Shown here in pieces: positions 9,807 to 18,466 of a DNA stretch of 64,000 bases; position 1 is the stretch's first letter, and each line of letters opens with the position of its first letter. The stretch comes from Pseudomonas vanderleydeniana (lineage in GTDB: Bacteria > Pseudomonadota > Gammaproteobacteria > Pseudomonadales > Pseudomonadaceae). A model generated the notes under the pieces. That model did not search any database and had not been told where the DNA came from. It worked only from the letters and a program-made list of their open reading frames with translations. Location of the stretch: the NCBI RefSeq assembly GCF_014268755.2, contig NZ_CP077093.1:4700001-4764000 (forward strand). Reading direction: 5' to 3'. Both the position numbers and the translations under genes were made by a program.

Positions 9807-9809
9807 TAG
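8955..9809 (+). pseudogene. IS5-family DDE transposase, inactivated
   Basis: The N-terminal part (MAKRYELSDEAWAVVTNLF) is intact to 9245. The frame then hits TGA at 9246, TGA at 9504 and TAA at 9540. Between about 9246 and 9310 the expected catalytic segment (MIDSTA...RATRA...GARKKG) is found in a different frame, so at least two compensating frameshifts are present there. The C-terminal part, with RNIIERMFGWLKESRRI holding the catalytic Glu region, is back in the original frame and reaches the TAG formed at the element's end. Several independent lesions mean the enzyme cannot be made as one chain. Confidence 0.9.
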
Positions 9810-10065
9810 CAATCTACCGACAAAAAGTAACGAAAGCACTGCTATTTAAATAGCAACCAACCGCCTTGCAGAATTTAATCAACCGCACCACATAAATAAT
9901 TATTCGTTTTTCCACCACATCTCTCAACGAACCAAAAGCAACAAACCATATCCGACCCATACATAAAGATCTAGGCATGACTTAAGATTATCCGAGAATA
10001 TTCAACATCGAAAAAATCACTAGCCCCCGATAAACCAATTAATTTGATCGAATACACTTTAACAA
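9810..10065. other. AT-rich gene-free stretch
   Basis: A strongly AT-rich spacer between the insertion sequence and the 3' end of the membrane-protein gene. I see no convincing open frame, RNA gene or clear terminator. Its composition is foreign to the core genome and typical of old island DNA. Confidence 0.5.
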
Positions 10066-10545
10066 CTATTGAAACCGAGGGCGGAAAAACAAAACCTTCA
10101 AGATGGAAAGGAAAAACTCGAAGACTAGAGCCAGAAGTGCAGTCAGAAGAACCATAATACCTTGGCTATCTATAGGTTCGACAAAATCCAACATTCTAGA
10201 AGCCAGAGTGTAAGCTAAAAAATTTCCAGACCAGAAATAAAAATTATTGACTACTAGTTTTCCAACAAAATCAAATAGTCTCTCCAACCACCCATCCCTA
10301 ATAAATTCGTCACGCCGAAATGCCGCATAGCCGGTGATAAGCGCACACACCACTATTCCCCCCAAAAGATTATAAGAAAATACTTTCGAAGAAGTTCGCC
10401 AATTGATAATCGAAGAAATTACGCTTGGGACTTCAGTACTACCAGATATATACCCCAACTGATGGGTTCCGATTACTGTGACTATAAGCAAAGGCATGAC
10501 GAGAAAACAAAGCAGCGATGAACGGCGAAAAGTGATTACGTCCAC
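10066..10545 (-). CDS. Hypothetical small integral membrane protein
   Basis: 159 aa with about four hydrophobic segments: roughly residues 9-27 (LLCFLVMPLLIVTVIGT), 55-75 (VFSYNLLGGIVVCALITGY), 95-112 (NNFYFWSGNFLAYTLAS) and 128-152 (VLLTALLALVFEFFLSIL). The predicted start is GTG, and the upstream AAAGG is a weak and rather distant ribosome binding site. It is AT-rich like the surrounding island DNA. Small multi-pass membrane proteins are frequent effectors in defence modules, but no family motif is visible and it does not obviously share an operon with anything. Confidence 0.55.
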   Translation of the reverse strand: MDVITFRRSSLLCFLVMPLLIVTVIGTHQLGYISGSTEVPSVISSIINWRTSSKVFSYNLLGGIVVCALITGYAAFRRDEFIRDGWLERLFDFVGKLVVNNFYFWSGNFLAYTLASRMLDFVEPIDSQGIMVLLTALLALVFEFFLSILKVLFFRPRFQ

Positions 10546-10984
10546 GAACAGTCCAACCTTTTAATTACTGTTTATAGAGAGTAAACCAAAAAACTGGATG
10601 GATGAACAGTGCTTTATTAAATTATATCAAGCTAGACACCGACCCGTTATCGACAGGGCAAGCTCACTACCGGGTAGAGAATCTCTTCCACCCGATCTGA
10701 AGCACTCAACGAGCCGAACACCTCCACCCCGACGGCGCCTTGCATCCGAGCATCCTGGGAATGCGTCAATCCTTCCGAGCCAACACGCACTAGCTCATAC
10801 ACCGCCCACGTCAAAACAAAGACCGGCACCGGATGTCTAGAAACTATCTCCGAATAAAGCCCTTCGGCCATACTCATCACGCCTAGGGCCAGTACGATTT
10901 TTTCGCGCGAAAGCCAGAAACAACAGAACCACCCGAAGGTGGCTCTGCCATCGAATCACGCTAGAGATGCAACGTTCCGATAAA
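10546..10984. other. Gene-poor stretch with a possible minus-strand remnant
   Basis: The only candidate is a 77-codon minus-strand frame (10647-10880) starting MMSMAEGLYSEIVSRHP, with one hydrophobic stretch (VPVFVLTWAVYELVRVG). The frame stays open upstream through the terminator-like repeat at 10914-10956, which suggests a remnant rather than an intact gene. The ribosome binding site is poor. I do not call it as a gene. Confidence 0.35.
10914..10956 (-). repeat. Left copy of a 43-bp repeat containing a tRNA-terminator hairpin
   Basis: 38 of 43 bases match 12887-12929, the sequence immediately 3' of the tRNA-Pro gene. It contains the CCACC-CGAA-GGTGG hairpin and, read on the minus strand, a T-rich tail. 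It lies just downstream of the DUF4276 gene and could terminate that operon. The two copies bracket the ATPase/DUF4276 pair. Confidence 0.85.
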
Positions 10985-11626
10985 TCACATGCGCTTTTCA
11001 AGCATCTCAAAAAACCGCTTGGCCCAAGGCGAAGCCTCGCTCACTTTGGCCGGGTCGATCAGCCCCAGCAATTTGAAGGAATGCTCGCCCTTGCCGTACT
11101 GATCCTTGGATTTGCAATTGCGGGTCGCGTCGGCGAACGCATCGTAGACACGCTCCTTAGCTACACGCTCAAGAGAATTGCCCAGAGCCGGCAGTTTATT
11201 TTCCTGATAACCCTGCCCGAAAAACTCCTTGAGCACCTGCCGATCCGCCAGCAACCAGCTTTCCATGCATTGCACCATCAACTGACACTGCCAATCCTCA
11301 GAGCCCTCAGGCTTTTTCCAACCATCCCCTTGTCGCTGGAGCAGATGTTGCCATGGCAACCAGTTGGCGCGGTCGTCGGCCTCGCGCGCATCACCCGGTT
11401 GCGCCGCCGCGATCACCGGCGCCTCGCTATCTATCAGCAACATGGCCTTCTCGCCATTGCGTATCGCGGTGTAGAAAGAATCGTACGCGTCATTACGGCT
11501 GCCACACGCCACGATTCTGGGCATGCGCCCCTTGAAGCCGGCCTTGTCCAGAAGCTTCGAAAACCCCTCACGACAGGCCGTTCGCAATGAAGCAGCGCTC
11601 CCTCCCCCTTCGACATAGAGCTTCAC
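10985..11626 (-). CDS. DUF4276 (TOPRIM-like) protein, partner of the AAA15 ATPase
   Basis: 213 aa. The N-terminal strand LYVEGGG supplies a conserved Glu, and MLLIDSEAP (about residues 61-69) supplies a DxE-type acidic pair, as in TOPRIM/OLD-like nucleases. WLPWQHL and WQCQLMVQCMESWLLADR are typical DUF4276 blocks. The start is GTG at 11626, chosen because it overlaps the TGA of the upstream ATPase (GTGA). The pair resembles two-gene ATPase plus TOPRIM systems such as PARIS (AriA/AriB), where the ATPase senses a phage protein and releases the nuclease. That role is inferred here. It ends 28 bases before the 43-bp repeat, which may act as terminator. Confidence 0.85.
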   Translation of the reverse strand: MKLYVEGGGSAASLRTACREGFSKLLDKAGFKGRMPRIVACGSRNDAYDSFYTAIRNGEKAMLLIDSEAPVIAAAQPGDAREADDRANWLPWQHLLQRQGDGWKKPEGSEDWQCQLMVQCMESWLLADRQVLKEFFGQGYQENKLPALGNSLERVAKERVYDAFADATRNCKSKDQYGKGEHSFKLLGLIDPAKVSEASPWAKRFFEMLEKRM

Positions 11627-12792
11627 CAGCGCGTCCCTCCGATTTCACCTCGCGTCCATAGCTGGCCCAGCCGGTATTTCTCCAGCCAAGGCTTGAGCTT
11701 CTCGGCATTCAGGCGTGTCAGCGTCGTACCGGACTCCGACTTCTCTGCCACCAGGACCGACTCCGGCTGATCACTCATGGCATCTACCAGCACATCGGAA
11801 TGCGTGGTCACAATCAGTTGCGTGCGCGTCGACGCTTCTTTGAGCAGATCCGCCAACGTCGGCAAAATATCCGGGTGCAGCCCAAGCTCAGGCTCTTCGA
11901 TACAGATCAGCGGAGGCGGATTGGGATGGCACAGGACCGCCAGCAGGCACAAGTAGCGCAAGGTACCGTCTGACAGGCGAGTCGCCGGCACCGTCATGTT
12001 TCCTTCGTGGAAAAATACCTGAACCGTACCGCCCTCGATCTGCACATCGTAGTCGTCGATACCGCTGTAAAGCGACTGCAGGGCCGTCAACAGACGCCGC
12101 TTGACCGCCGGGTCGCGGCGTAGCCGGTTAAGCACCAGGCCGAGATTGCTGCAATCCGGTTCCAACACATCGTTGGGCAAATCTGCCTTTTGCGGCAGCC
12201 GAGGCGTGGTGTAGCGGCCAAAACTCCATTCCCTGTAAAGCCGGATCTTGCCCAGCGTCTGCCCCAGGTAAGTTACTTCCGGGTACTGATCCGGGTCGCG
12301 ACGCTGAGATAGGATTGACTTCTCCAGGTCGACATCTTCCTGTTGCAGGGAACGGCTGCCCCCACCTTTCAGGTTCAGCACCGGCCGGCCGCCGTTGAAG
12401 TGATAGAAGAAATACGGCTGGGCATGACGCGCCCCGTCCGGCTTTTCGTTCTCGACGCGCTCATCCGCGATCTCGAAACGCTGCCCGACTTCCGTGAATG
12501 CCAGCTGATAACGCAGGTTCTGCGCCCCCCTGGGGTGGGCTATCACAAAGTCCAGGGCAGCAGTTGGCGTTCCCTTCGCCCCTTTCCAAAGCCAGTCACG
12601 GACACCACCGCCTTCACGGATAGGTTTCGACAGTTGCTCCGGCGCACTGCGCAGCAACTCGATGGACTCCAATAGGTTGGACTTGCCAGACCCGTTCGGC
12701 CCGATAATGACATTCAGCGAACTCAAGGGTACGGGGGTGGACGAAGTACCAAAGCTGAGAAAGTTCGCCAGTCGAATGGAGTGGATCAGCAT
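11623..12792 (-). CDS. AAA15/AAA_21-type ATPase of a two-gene defence-like module
   Basis: 389 aa from ATG at 12792, which has a good AGGGAG site; a longer frame would run into the tRNA and is rejected. Walker A is GPNGSGKS (31-38). An ABC-like signature LSDGTLRYLCLLAVL is followed by Walker B LICIEEPELGLHPD and the switch histidine in VTTHSDVLVDAM. This is the SMC/RecF-like architecture of the OLD/AAA15 group. It is coupled by a 4-base overlap to a DUF4276 gene. In related pairs the ATPase forms a multimeric sensor scaffold for the nuclease partner. The position against a tRNA gene, inside two copies of a repeat, suggests it was acquired horizontally. Confidence 0.9.
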   Translation of the reverse strand: MLIHSIRLANFLSFGTSSTPVPLSSLNVIIGPNGSGKSNLLESIELLRSAPEQLSKPIREGGGVRDWLWKGAKGTPTAALDFVIAHPRGAQNLRYQLAFTEVGQRFEIADERVENEKPDGARHAQPYFFYHFNGGRPVLNLKGGGSRSLQQEDVDLEKSILSQRRDPDQYPEVTYLGQTLGKIRLYREWSFGRYTTPRLPQKADLPNDVLEPDCSNLGLVLNRLRRDPAVKRRLLTALQSLYSGIDDYDVQIEGGTVQVFFHEGNMTVPATRLSDGTLRYLCLLAVLCHPNPPPLICIEEPELGLHPDILPTLADLLKEASTRTQLIVTTHSDVLVDAMSDQPESVLVAEKSESGTTLTRLNAEKLKPWLEKYRLGQLWTRGEIGGTRW

Positions 12793-12886
12793 TGCGTCTG
12801 CTCCCTGATGTGCGTCATTAACCTGCCGAATCGCAGCCCCGCCCAGGATAATGGAACAGATGGCGCCACTCGGAAAGTCAATTATT

Positions 12887-12929
12887 CCAAAAACAACAAA
12901 GCCACCCGAAGGTGGCTCTGTCATCAAAT
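12887..12929 (-). repeat. Right copy of the 43-bp repeat, native tRNA-Pro terminator
   Basis: Directly downstream (minus strand) of the tRNA-Pro gene. The hairpin GCCACC-TTCG-GGTGGC is followed by TTTGTTGTTTTT, a good intrinsic terminator for the tRNA. It is 88% identical to 10914-10956, the copy on the far side of the ATPase/DUF4276 genes. Confidence 0.9.
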
Positions 12930-12931
12930 AT

Positions 12932-13008
12932 TGGTCGGGACGGAGTGATTCGAACACTCGACCCCTTGCACCCCATGCAAGTGCGCTACCGGGCTGCGCT
13001 ACGCCCCG
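12932..13008 (-). tRNA. tRNA-Pro (anticodon GGG)
   Basis: 77 nt including an encoded CCA. The acceptor CGGGGCG pairs with CGTCCCG (one G-U). The anticodon stem is CTTGC/GCAAG with loop ATGGGGT, giving anticodon GGG. The T arm is GAGTG-TTCGAAT-CACTC. The 3' end faces the accessory island, the usual orientation when elements integrate at a tRNA gene. Confidence 0.96.
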
Positions 13009-13097
13009 ACACTGAGTAGCTGTGCTTTCAAACCTCTGAAAGCGATTAGGAATTTAACCTAACCTTTTGAATTTTGGAAGTATTATTTCCAAAAAAT

Positions 13098-13454
13098 TTA
13101 CTTCTTGAGCACCACCAGCACATCCTCCAGCTCCGCAATCATCTGGTGGATCAGTTGCTTGTACTGGATGTTCTCTTCCTTGGCGTCGTCACTGGAGAGG
13201 CGCTGGCGCGCCCCGCCGATGGTGAAGCCCTGGTCGTACAGCAAGGCGCGGATCTGGCGGATCATCAGCACATCGTGGCGCTGGTAATACCGGCGGTTGC
13301 CGCCCCGCTTGGAGGGGTTGAGTTGAGGGAATTCCTGCTCCCAGTAGCGCAGCACGTGCGGCTTTACCGCACACAGCTCGCTGACTTCACCAATGGTGAA
13401 GTAGCGTTTGCCTGGGATCGGCGGGAGCTCGTCGTTATGACTTGGTTCCAGCAT
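13098..13454 (-). CDS. MerR-family transcriptional regulator
   Basis: 118 aa from ATG at 13454, 20 bases inside the end of ihfA; a TTG nine bases earlier is less likely. The N-terminal winged helix-turn-helix is typical ([25 protein letters not shown], then [20 protein letters not shown]), followed by a short coiled coil (about 85-118) for dimerisation and no ligand-binding domain. In pseudomonads this small MerR protein regularly sits between ihfA and a tRNA-Pro. The regulated target is unknown; overlap with ihfA implies co-transcription with the pheST-ihfA operon. Confidence 0.93.
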   Translation of the reverse strand: MLEPSHNDELPPIPGKRYFTIGEVSELCAVKPHVLRYWEQEFPQLNPSKRGGNRRYYQRHDVLMIRQIRALLYDQGFTIGGARQRLSSDDAKEENIQYKQLIHQMIAELEDVLVVLKK

Positions 13455-13737
13455 AGGCCTCAACTCGGGCTTTCAGTTTCTGCCCTGGACGAAAGGTGAC
13501 CACACGGCGCGCCGTGATCGGGATTTCCTCTCCCGTTTTTGGATTGCGGCCAGGCCGCTGGCGTTTGTCGCGCAAATCAAAGTTGCCGAAACCCGACAAT
13601 TTGACCTGCTCGTTGTCCTCGAGTGCGTGGCGGATCTCTTCAAAGAACAGCTCGACCAATTCCTTGGCCTCGCGTTTGTTAAGACCCAACTCCTCGTAGA
13701 GACGTTCCGCCATTTCAGCTTTCGTCAGAGCCCCCAT
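13435..13737 (-). CDS. ihfA: Integration host factor subunit alpha
   Basis: 100 aa, full length. Opens [20 protein letters not shown] and carries the beta-ribbon DNA-binding arm with the [12 protein letters not shown] turn containing the intercalating proline, then [21 protein letters not shown] is a heterodimer with IhfB that bends DNA by more than 160 degrees in promoters, replication origins and recombination sites. It begins 3 bases after pheT, the conserved gammaproteobacterial arrangement, so it is cotranscribed with pheST. Confidence 0.98.
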   Translation of the reverse strand: MGALTKAEMAERLYEELGLNKREAKELVELFFEEIRHALEDNEQVKLSGFGNFDLRDKRQRPGRNPKTGEEIPITARRVVTFRPGQKLKARVEAYAGTKS

Positions 13738-13740
13738 ACG

Positions 13741-16122
13741 TCACTTCCTTAACGTGGCGTTCAACCTGGTTTCAAGCGAGGTGAGGATATTTTGCGTTGC
13801 GGAGTTCACCTCATCGTCATTAAGAGTGCGCGATGGATGCTGCCAGGTCAAGCCAACGGCCAGGCTTTTTCTATGAGGATCAATGCCTTTACCCTCATAA
13901 ACGTCAAAAAGCCTGAGGTCCGTCAGCCATTCGCCTGCATTTTCACGAATAACCTCCAGGACCGCGCTGGATGCCACGCCTTTGTCCGCCAGCAGGGCCA
14001 GGTCACGACGCACTTCCGGGAAGCGCGACAGCTCGCTGAATTTCGGCATCTTGCCCGCCGCCACTTCAGCCAGGACCAGCTCGAAGACGAACACCGGACG
14101 ATCCAGACCCAAGGTCTTGGACAGCTCAGGGTGGATCGCACCAATGAAGCCGACCAGTTTCCCGTCGCGCTCGATCTGGGCGGTCTGGCCCGGATGCAGC
14201 GCAGGGTGTTTGCCCGGCACGAAGGTGAACGCATCCAGTGCGCCGGCAGCGCCCAGGATCGCTTCCACGTCCGCCTTGACGTCGAAGAAGTCGACCGAGT
14301 CGCGACCGTGTGCCCAGCCTTCCGGCAGACGGCTGCCGCAGACCACACCGGCCAGCATCGGCTCTTGCTTCAGGCCTTCCAGCTGGCCGACAAAACGCAG
14401 GCCGCTTTCGAACAGGCGCACGCGGTCCTGCTGACGGTTCAGGTTGTGCTGCAGCACCTTGACCAGGCCCGGCCACAGGGACGAGCGCATGGCCGCCATG
14501 TCGTTGGAGATCGGGTTGGCCAGCAGCAGCGGCTCGACGCCTGGGCTGAACAGCTCGAACTGCTTCGGATCGATGAAGCTGTAGGTGATCGCTTCCTGGT
14601 AGCCACGCGCGACCAGCAGGCGACGCAGCTCAGGCAGGCCACTACGGGCTTCAGCCTTGGCCTTTGGCGCCAGACGGGCTTGCGGGTAACGAACCGGCAG
14701 GCGGTTGTAGCCGTACAGGCGCGCCAGTTCTTCGATCAGGTCGACTTCCAGGCTGATATCGAAGCGATGGCTTGGTACTTCTACCGTCCACTGCCCTGCC
14801 CCATTGGCGGTGACGCCCAGGCCCAGGCCGGTCAGCAGGCGCTCGACTTCGGCCGAGGCCATTTCCATGCCCAGCATCTGGGTGATGCGCTCGGCACGCA
14901 GGGTGACCGGCGCCACGGAAGGCAGGTGCGCTTCGCTGACGGTTTCGATGATCGGGCCGGCTTCACCGCCGGTGATTTCCAGCAGCAGGCCAGTGGCGCG
15001 CTCCATGGCTTCACGGGCCAGTTTCCAGTCCACGCCACGCTCGTAGCGGTGCGAAGCGTCGGTGTGCAGACCGTAGGAACGGGCCTTGCCCGCGACGGCG
15101 ATCTGATCGAAGAACGCACTTTCCAGGAAGATGTCGCGCGTGGTCGCGGTGTTCACACCGCTGTGCTCGCCACCCATCACGCCGGCGATCGCCAGGGCGC
15201 GGTTGTGGTCGGCAATCACCAGGGTATCGCTACGCAGGGTGACTTCCTGACCGTCGAGCAGTACCAGCTTCTCGCCTTCTTCAGCCATGCGCACACGGAT
15301 GCCGCCGTTGATTTCGGCGAGGTCGAAGGCGTGCAGTGGCTGGCCCAGTTCGATCATCACGTAGTTGGTGATGTCGACGGCAGCGTCGATGCTGCGTACG
15401 TCGGAACGACGCAGGCGCTCGACCATCCACAGTGGGGTCGGCTTGGACAGGTCGACATTGCGGATCACCCGGCCCAGGTAACGTGGGCACGCGGCCGGCG
15501 CCAGGACTTCAACCGGACGCACCTCGTCGTGCACGGCAGCGACGGCAGGCACGGTTGGACGCGCGACGTCAGCGGCGTACAGCGCGCCGACTTCACGGGC
15601 AAGACCCGCCAGGGACAGGCAGTCGCCGCGGTTCGGGGTCAGGTCGACCTCGATGCTGGCGTCGTCCAGGCTCAGGTAGGCACGGATGTCGTCGCCCACT
15701 GGCGCATCGGCGGCCAGTTCGAACAGGCCGTCGTTGCCTTCACCGATCTGCAATTCGGCCTGCGAGCAGAGCATGCCGTTGGATTCAACGCCGCGCAGCT
15801 TGGCCTTCTTGATCTTGAAGTCGCCTGGCAGCTGGGCGCCAATCATGGCGAACGGCACCTTCAGGCCCGGGCGCACGTTCGGCGCACCGCAGACGACCTG
15901 GAAGGTTTCCGCGCCGTTGCTGACCTGGCAGACGCGCAACTTGTCGGCGTCCGGGTGCTGCTCGGTGCTCAGTACTTCACCGACCACCACGCCGCTGAAT
16001 TCGCCGGCGGCCGGGGTCACGCTGTCGACCTCCAGACCCGCCATCGACAGACGAGCAACCAGCTCGTCGCGGCTCACCTGCGGGCTTACCCAGCCACGCA
16101 GCCATTGTTCACTGAATTTCAT
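13741..16122 (-). CDS. pheT: Phenylalanyl-tRNA synthetase beta subunit
   Basis: 793 aa. Starts MKFSEQWLRGWVSPQVSRDE. The N-terminal tRNA-binding OB-fold domain covers about residues 40-150, followed by the B3/B4 editing domain, a B5 domain, the inactive synthetase-like core, and a C-terminal ferredoxin-like anticodon-binding domain (ending LETRLNATLRK). With PheS it forms the (alpha-beta)2 enzyme charging tRNA-Phe; the beta subunit hydrolyses mischarged Tyr-tRNA. It lies 27 bases after pheS in the same operon. Confidence 0.98.
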   Translation of the reverse strand: MKFSEQWLRGWVSPQVSRDELVARLSMAGLEVDSVTPAAGEFSGVVVGEVLSTEQHPDADKLRVCQVSNGAETFQVVCGAPNVRPGLKVPFAMIGAQLPGDFKIKKAKLRGVESNGMLCSQAELQIGEGNDGLFELAADAPVGDDIRAYLSLDDASIEVDLTPNRGDCLSLAGLAREVGALYAADVARPTVPAVAAVHDEVRPVEVLAPAACPRYLGRVIRNVDLSKPTPLWMVERLRRSDVRSIDAAVDITNYVMIELGQPLHAFDLAEINGGIRVRMAEEGEKLVLLDGQEVTLRSDTLVIADHNRALAIAGVMGGEHSGVNTATTRDIFLESAFFDQIAVAGKARSYGLHTDASHRYERGVDWKLAREAMERATGLLLEITGGEAGPIIETVSEAHLPSVAPVTLRAERITQMLGMEMASAEVERLLTGLGLGVTANGAGQWTVEVPSHRFDISLEVDLIEELARLYGYNRLPVRYPQARLAPKAKAEARSGLPELRRLLVARGYQEAITYSFIDPKQFELFSPGVEPLLLANPISNDMAAMRSSLWPGLVKVLQHNLNRQQDRVRLFESGLRFVGQLEGLKQEPMLAGVVCGSRLPEGWAHGRDSVDFFDVKADVEAILGAAGALDAFTFVPGKHPALHPGQTAQIERDGKLVGFIGAIHPELSKTLGLDRPVFVFELVLAEVAAGKMPKFSELSRFPEVRRDLALLADKGVASSAVLEVIRENAGEWLTDLRLFDVYEGKGIDPHRKSLAVGLTWQHPSRTLNDDEVNSATQNILTSLETRLNATLRK

Positions 16123-16149
16123 CCTGTTCTCCCAATAGATTCGTGACGA

Positions 16150-17220
<1,071 letters not shown>

Positions 17221-17232
17221 ACTGACGTTTAA

Positions 17233-17262
17233 CACCAGGGCCCGCGAAGGCGAGCCCCGGTG
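17233..17262 (-). promoter_or_regulatory. Second hairpin in the rplT-pheS gap
   Basis: A 13-bp stem with two G-U pairs (CACCGGGGCTCGC pairing with GCGGGCCCTGGTG on the minus strand) around a 4-base loop. It lies 10 bases after the rplT stop and upstream of the 16-bp hairpin. Tandem hairpins could act as an RNA processing site separating ribosomal-protein mRNA from pheST. Confidence 0.55.
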
Positions 17263-17275
17263 ATTGTCGGGGGAC

Positions 17276-17632
17276 TTAGGCCAGAACGGCTTTAGCTTTC
17301 TCGACAATCGCAGCAAACGCCGCTTTTTCGTTCACTGCCAGATCAGCCAGAACCTTACGGTCGATTTCGATCGACGCTTTTTTCAGGCCAGCGATGAAAC
17401 GGCTGTAGGACAGGCCGTTGATACGCGCACCAGCGTTGATACGAGCGATCCACAGAGCGCGGAACTGACGTTTTTTCTGACGACGGTCACGGTAGGCGTA
17501 TTGGCCTGCCTTGATTACCGCTTGCTTGGCAACACGGAATACGCGCGAGCGTGCGCCGTAGTAGCCTTTAGCAAGTTTCAGAATTTTCTTGTGACGCTTA
17601 CGGGCAATGACGCCACGCTTTACACGAGCCAT
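17276..17632 (-). CDS. rplT: 50S ribosomal protein L20
   Basis: 118 aa, the standard length. Very basic and canonical ([21 protein letters not shown], ending VEKAKAVLA). L20 is a primary 23S rRNA binding and early assembly protein. In many bacteria it represses its own rpmI-rplT mRNA. It follows rpmI by 28 bases. Confidence 0.99.
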   Translation of the reverse strand: MARVKRGVIARKRHKKILKLAKGYYGARSRVFRVAKQAVIKAGQYAYRDRRQKKRQFRALWIARINAGARINGLSYSRFIAGLKKASIEIDRKVLADLAVNEKAAFAAIVEKAKAVLA

Positions 17633-17660
17633 GAGTTACTTCCTCTATTCTTGACTAAAA

Positions 17661-17855
17661 TTAACGAAGGCGCAGCATGCGCTCGACTTTTGCCACGTCA
17701 GACGGATGCAGCAAGCTGCTACCGCGCAGTTGACGCTTACGCTTGGTCGACATTTTGGTCAGGATGTGGCTCTTGAAAGCGTGCTTGTGCTTGATGCCGT
17801 TAGCAGTTTTCAGAAACCGCTTGGCAGCACCACTTTTGGTTTTCATCTTTGGCAT
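17661..17855 (-). CDS. rpmI: 50S ribosomal protein L35
   Basis: 64 aa, canonical ([20 protein letters not shown], ending RMLRLR). A small basic large-subunit protein. It lies between infC (60-base gap) and rplT, the universal infC-rpmI-rplT order. Confidence 0.99.
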   Translation of the reverse strand: MPKMKTKSGAAKRFLKTANGIKHKHAFKSHILTKMSTKRKRQLRGSSLLHPSDVAKVERMLRLR

Positions 17856-17915
17856 GTTCGGATACTCCGCATTCAGTTGATAAACATAATCAGAAGGCCT
17901 GCCGTGCCCTGTTGA

Positions 17916-18464
17916 TTACTTCTTCTTTTTCGGGGCGATGACCATGATCAGCTGGCGTCCTTCCATCTTAGGATGCTGTTCGACCGATCCGTATTCTTGC
18001 AGGTCAGCTTCAACCCGCTTGAGCAGATCCATCCCCAGCTCCTGGTGGGCCATCTCACGGCCGCGGAATCGCAAGGATACCTTGGCCCTGTCCCCGTCAC
18101 TCAGGAAACGTACCAGGTTGCGTAGTTTTACCTGGTAATCCCCTTCCTCCGTCCCTGGACGAAACTTGATTTCTTTAACCTGCACTTGCTTCTGGTTTTT
18201 CTTCGCAGCAGCAATTTGCTTCTTCTTTTCGAAGATCGACTTGCCGTAGTCCATCACCCGGCAGACGGGTGGCTGGGCGTCAGCGGAAATTTCCACCAGG
18301 TCCAGTTTGGCTTCTTCGGCAATTCGAAGCGCTTCATCAATCGAGACGATGCCAATCTGCTCGCCATCAGCGCCAATTAACCGAACCTCGCGTGCCGAGA
18401 TATTCTCGTTGATCGGCGCTTTCGGTGCAGCTCGTTTATCTTGTCTCATATCACGCTTAATAAT
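17916..18464 (-). CDS. infC: Translation initiation factor IF-3, probable ATT start
   Basis: The conserved body begins [16 protein letters not shown] and ends [11 protein letters not shown]-3 binds the 30S subunit, prevents 50S joining and discriminates against poor start codons. An in-frame ATG exists at 18449, but the homologous N-terminus extends upstream through KRD, and three consecutive ATT codons (18467, 18464, 18461) precede it. GGAG at 18470-18473 is best spaced for the second or third ATT, so I place the start at 18464. A rare ATT start is the known autoregulatory device of infC in Escherichia coli. The GGAG and thrS stop overlap this start, so the genes are coupled. Confidence 0.93.
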   Translation of the reverse strand: MIKRDMRQDKRAAPKAPINENISAREVRLIGADGEQIGIVSIDEALRIAEEAKLDLVEISADAQPPVCRVMDYGKSIFEKKKQIAAAKKNQKQVQVKEIKFRPGTEEGDYQVKLRNLVRFLSDGDRAKVSLRFRGREMAHQELGMDLLKRVEADLQEYGSVEQHPKMEGRQLIMVIAPKKKK

Positions 18465-18466
18465 AA

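Noticed and set aside
10620..10690. Sequence resembling part of tRNA-Pro (GCAAG...CTACCGGG)
   Set aside because: Only 14 of 17 bases match and no acceptor, anticodon or T arm can be formed; taken as chance.
12793..12957. N-terminal extension of the AAA15 ATPase
   Set aside because: It would run through the tRNA terminator and tRNA 3' end; ATG at 12792 has a proper ribosome binding site.
13792..16146. Long plus-strand open frame of 784 codons opposite pheT
   Set aside because: It is the antisense of a strongly conserved, GC-rich synthetase gene and has low-complexity composition; typical shadow frame. Similar frames oppose thrS, pheS, bkdB and lpdV.
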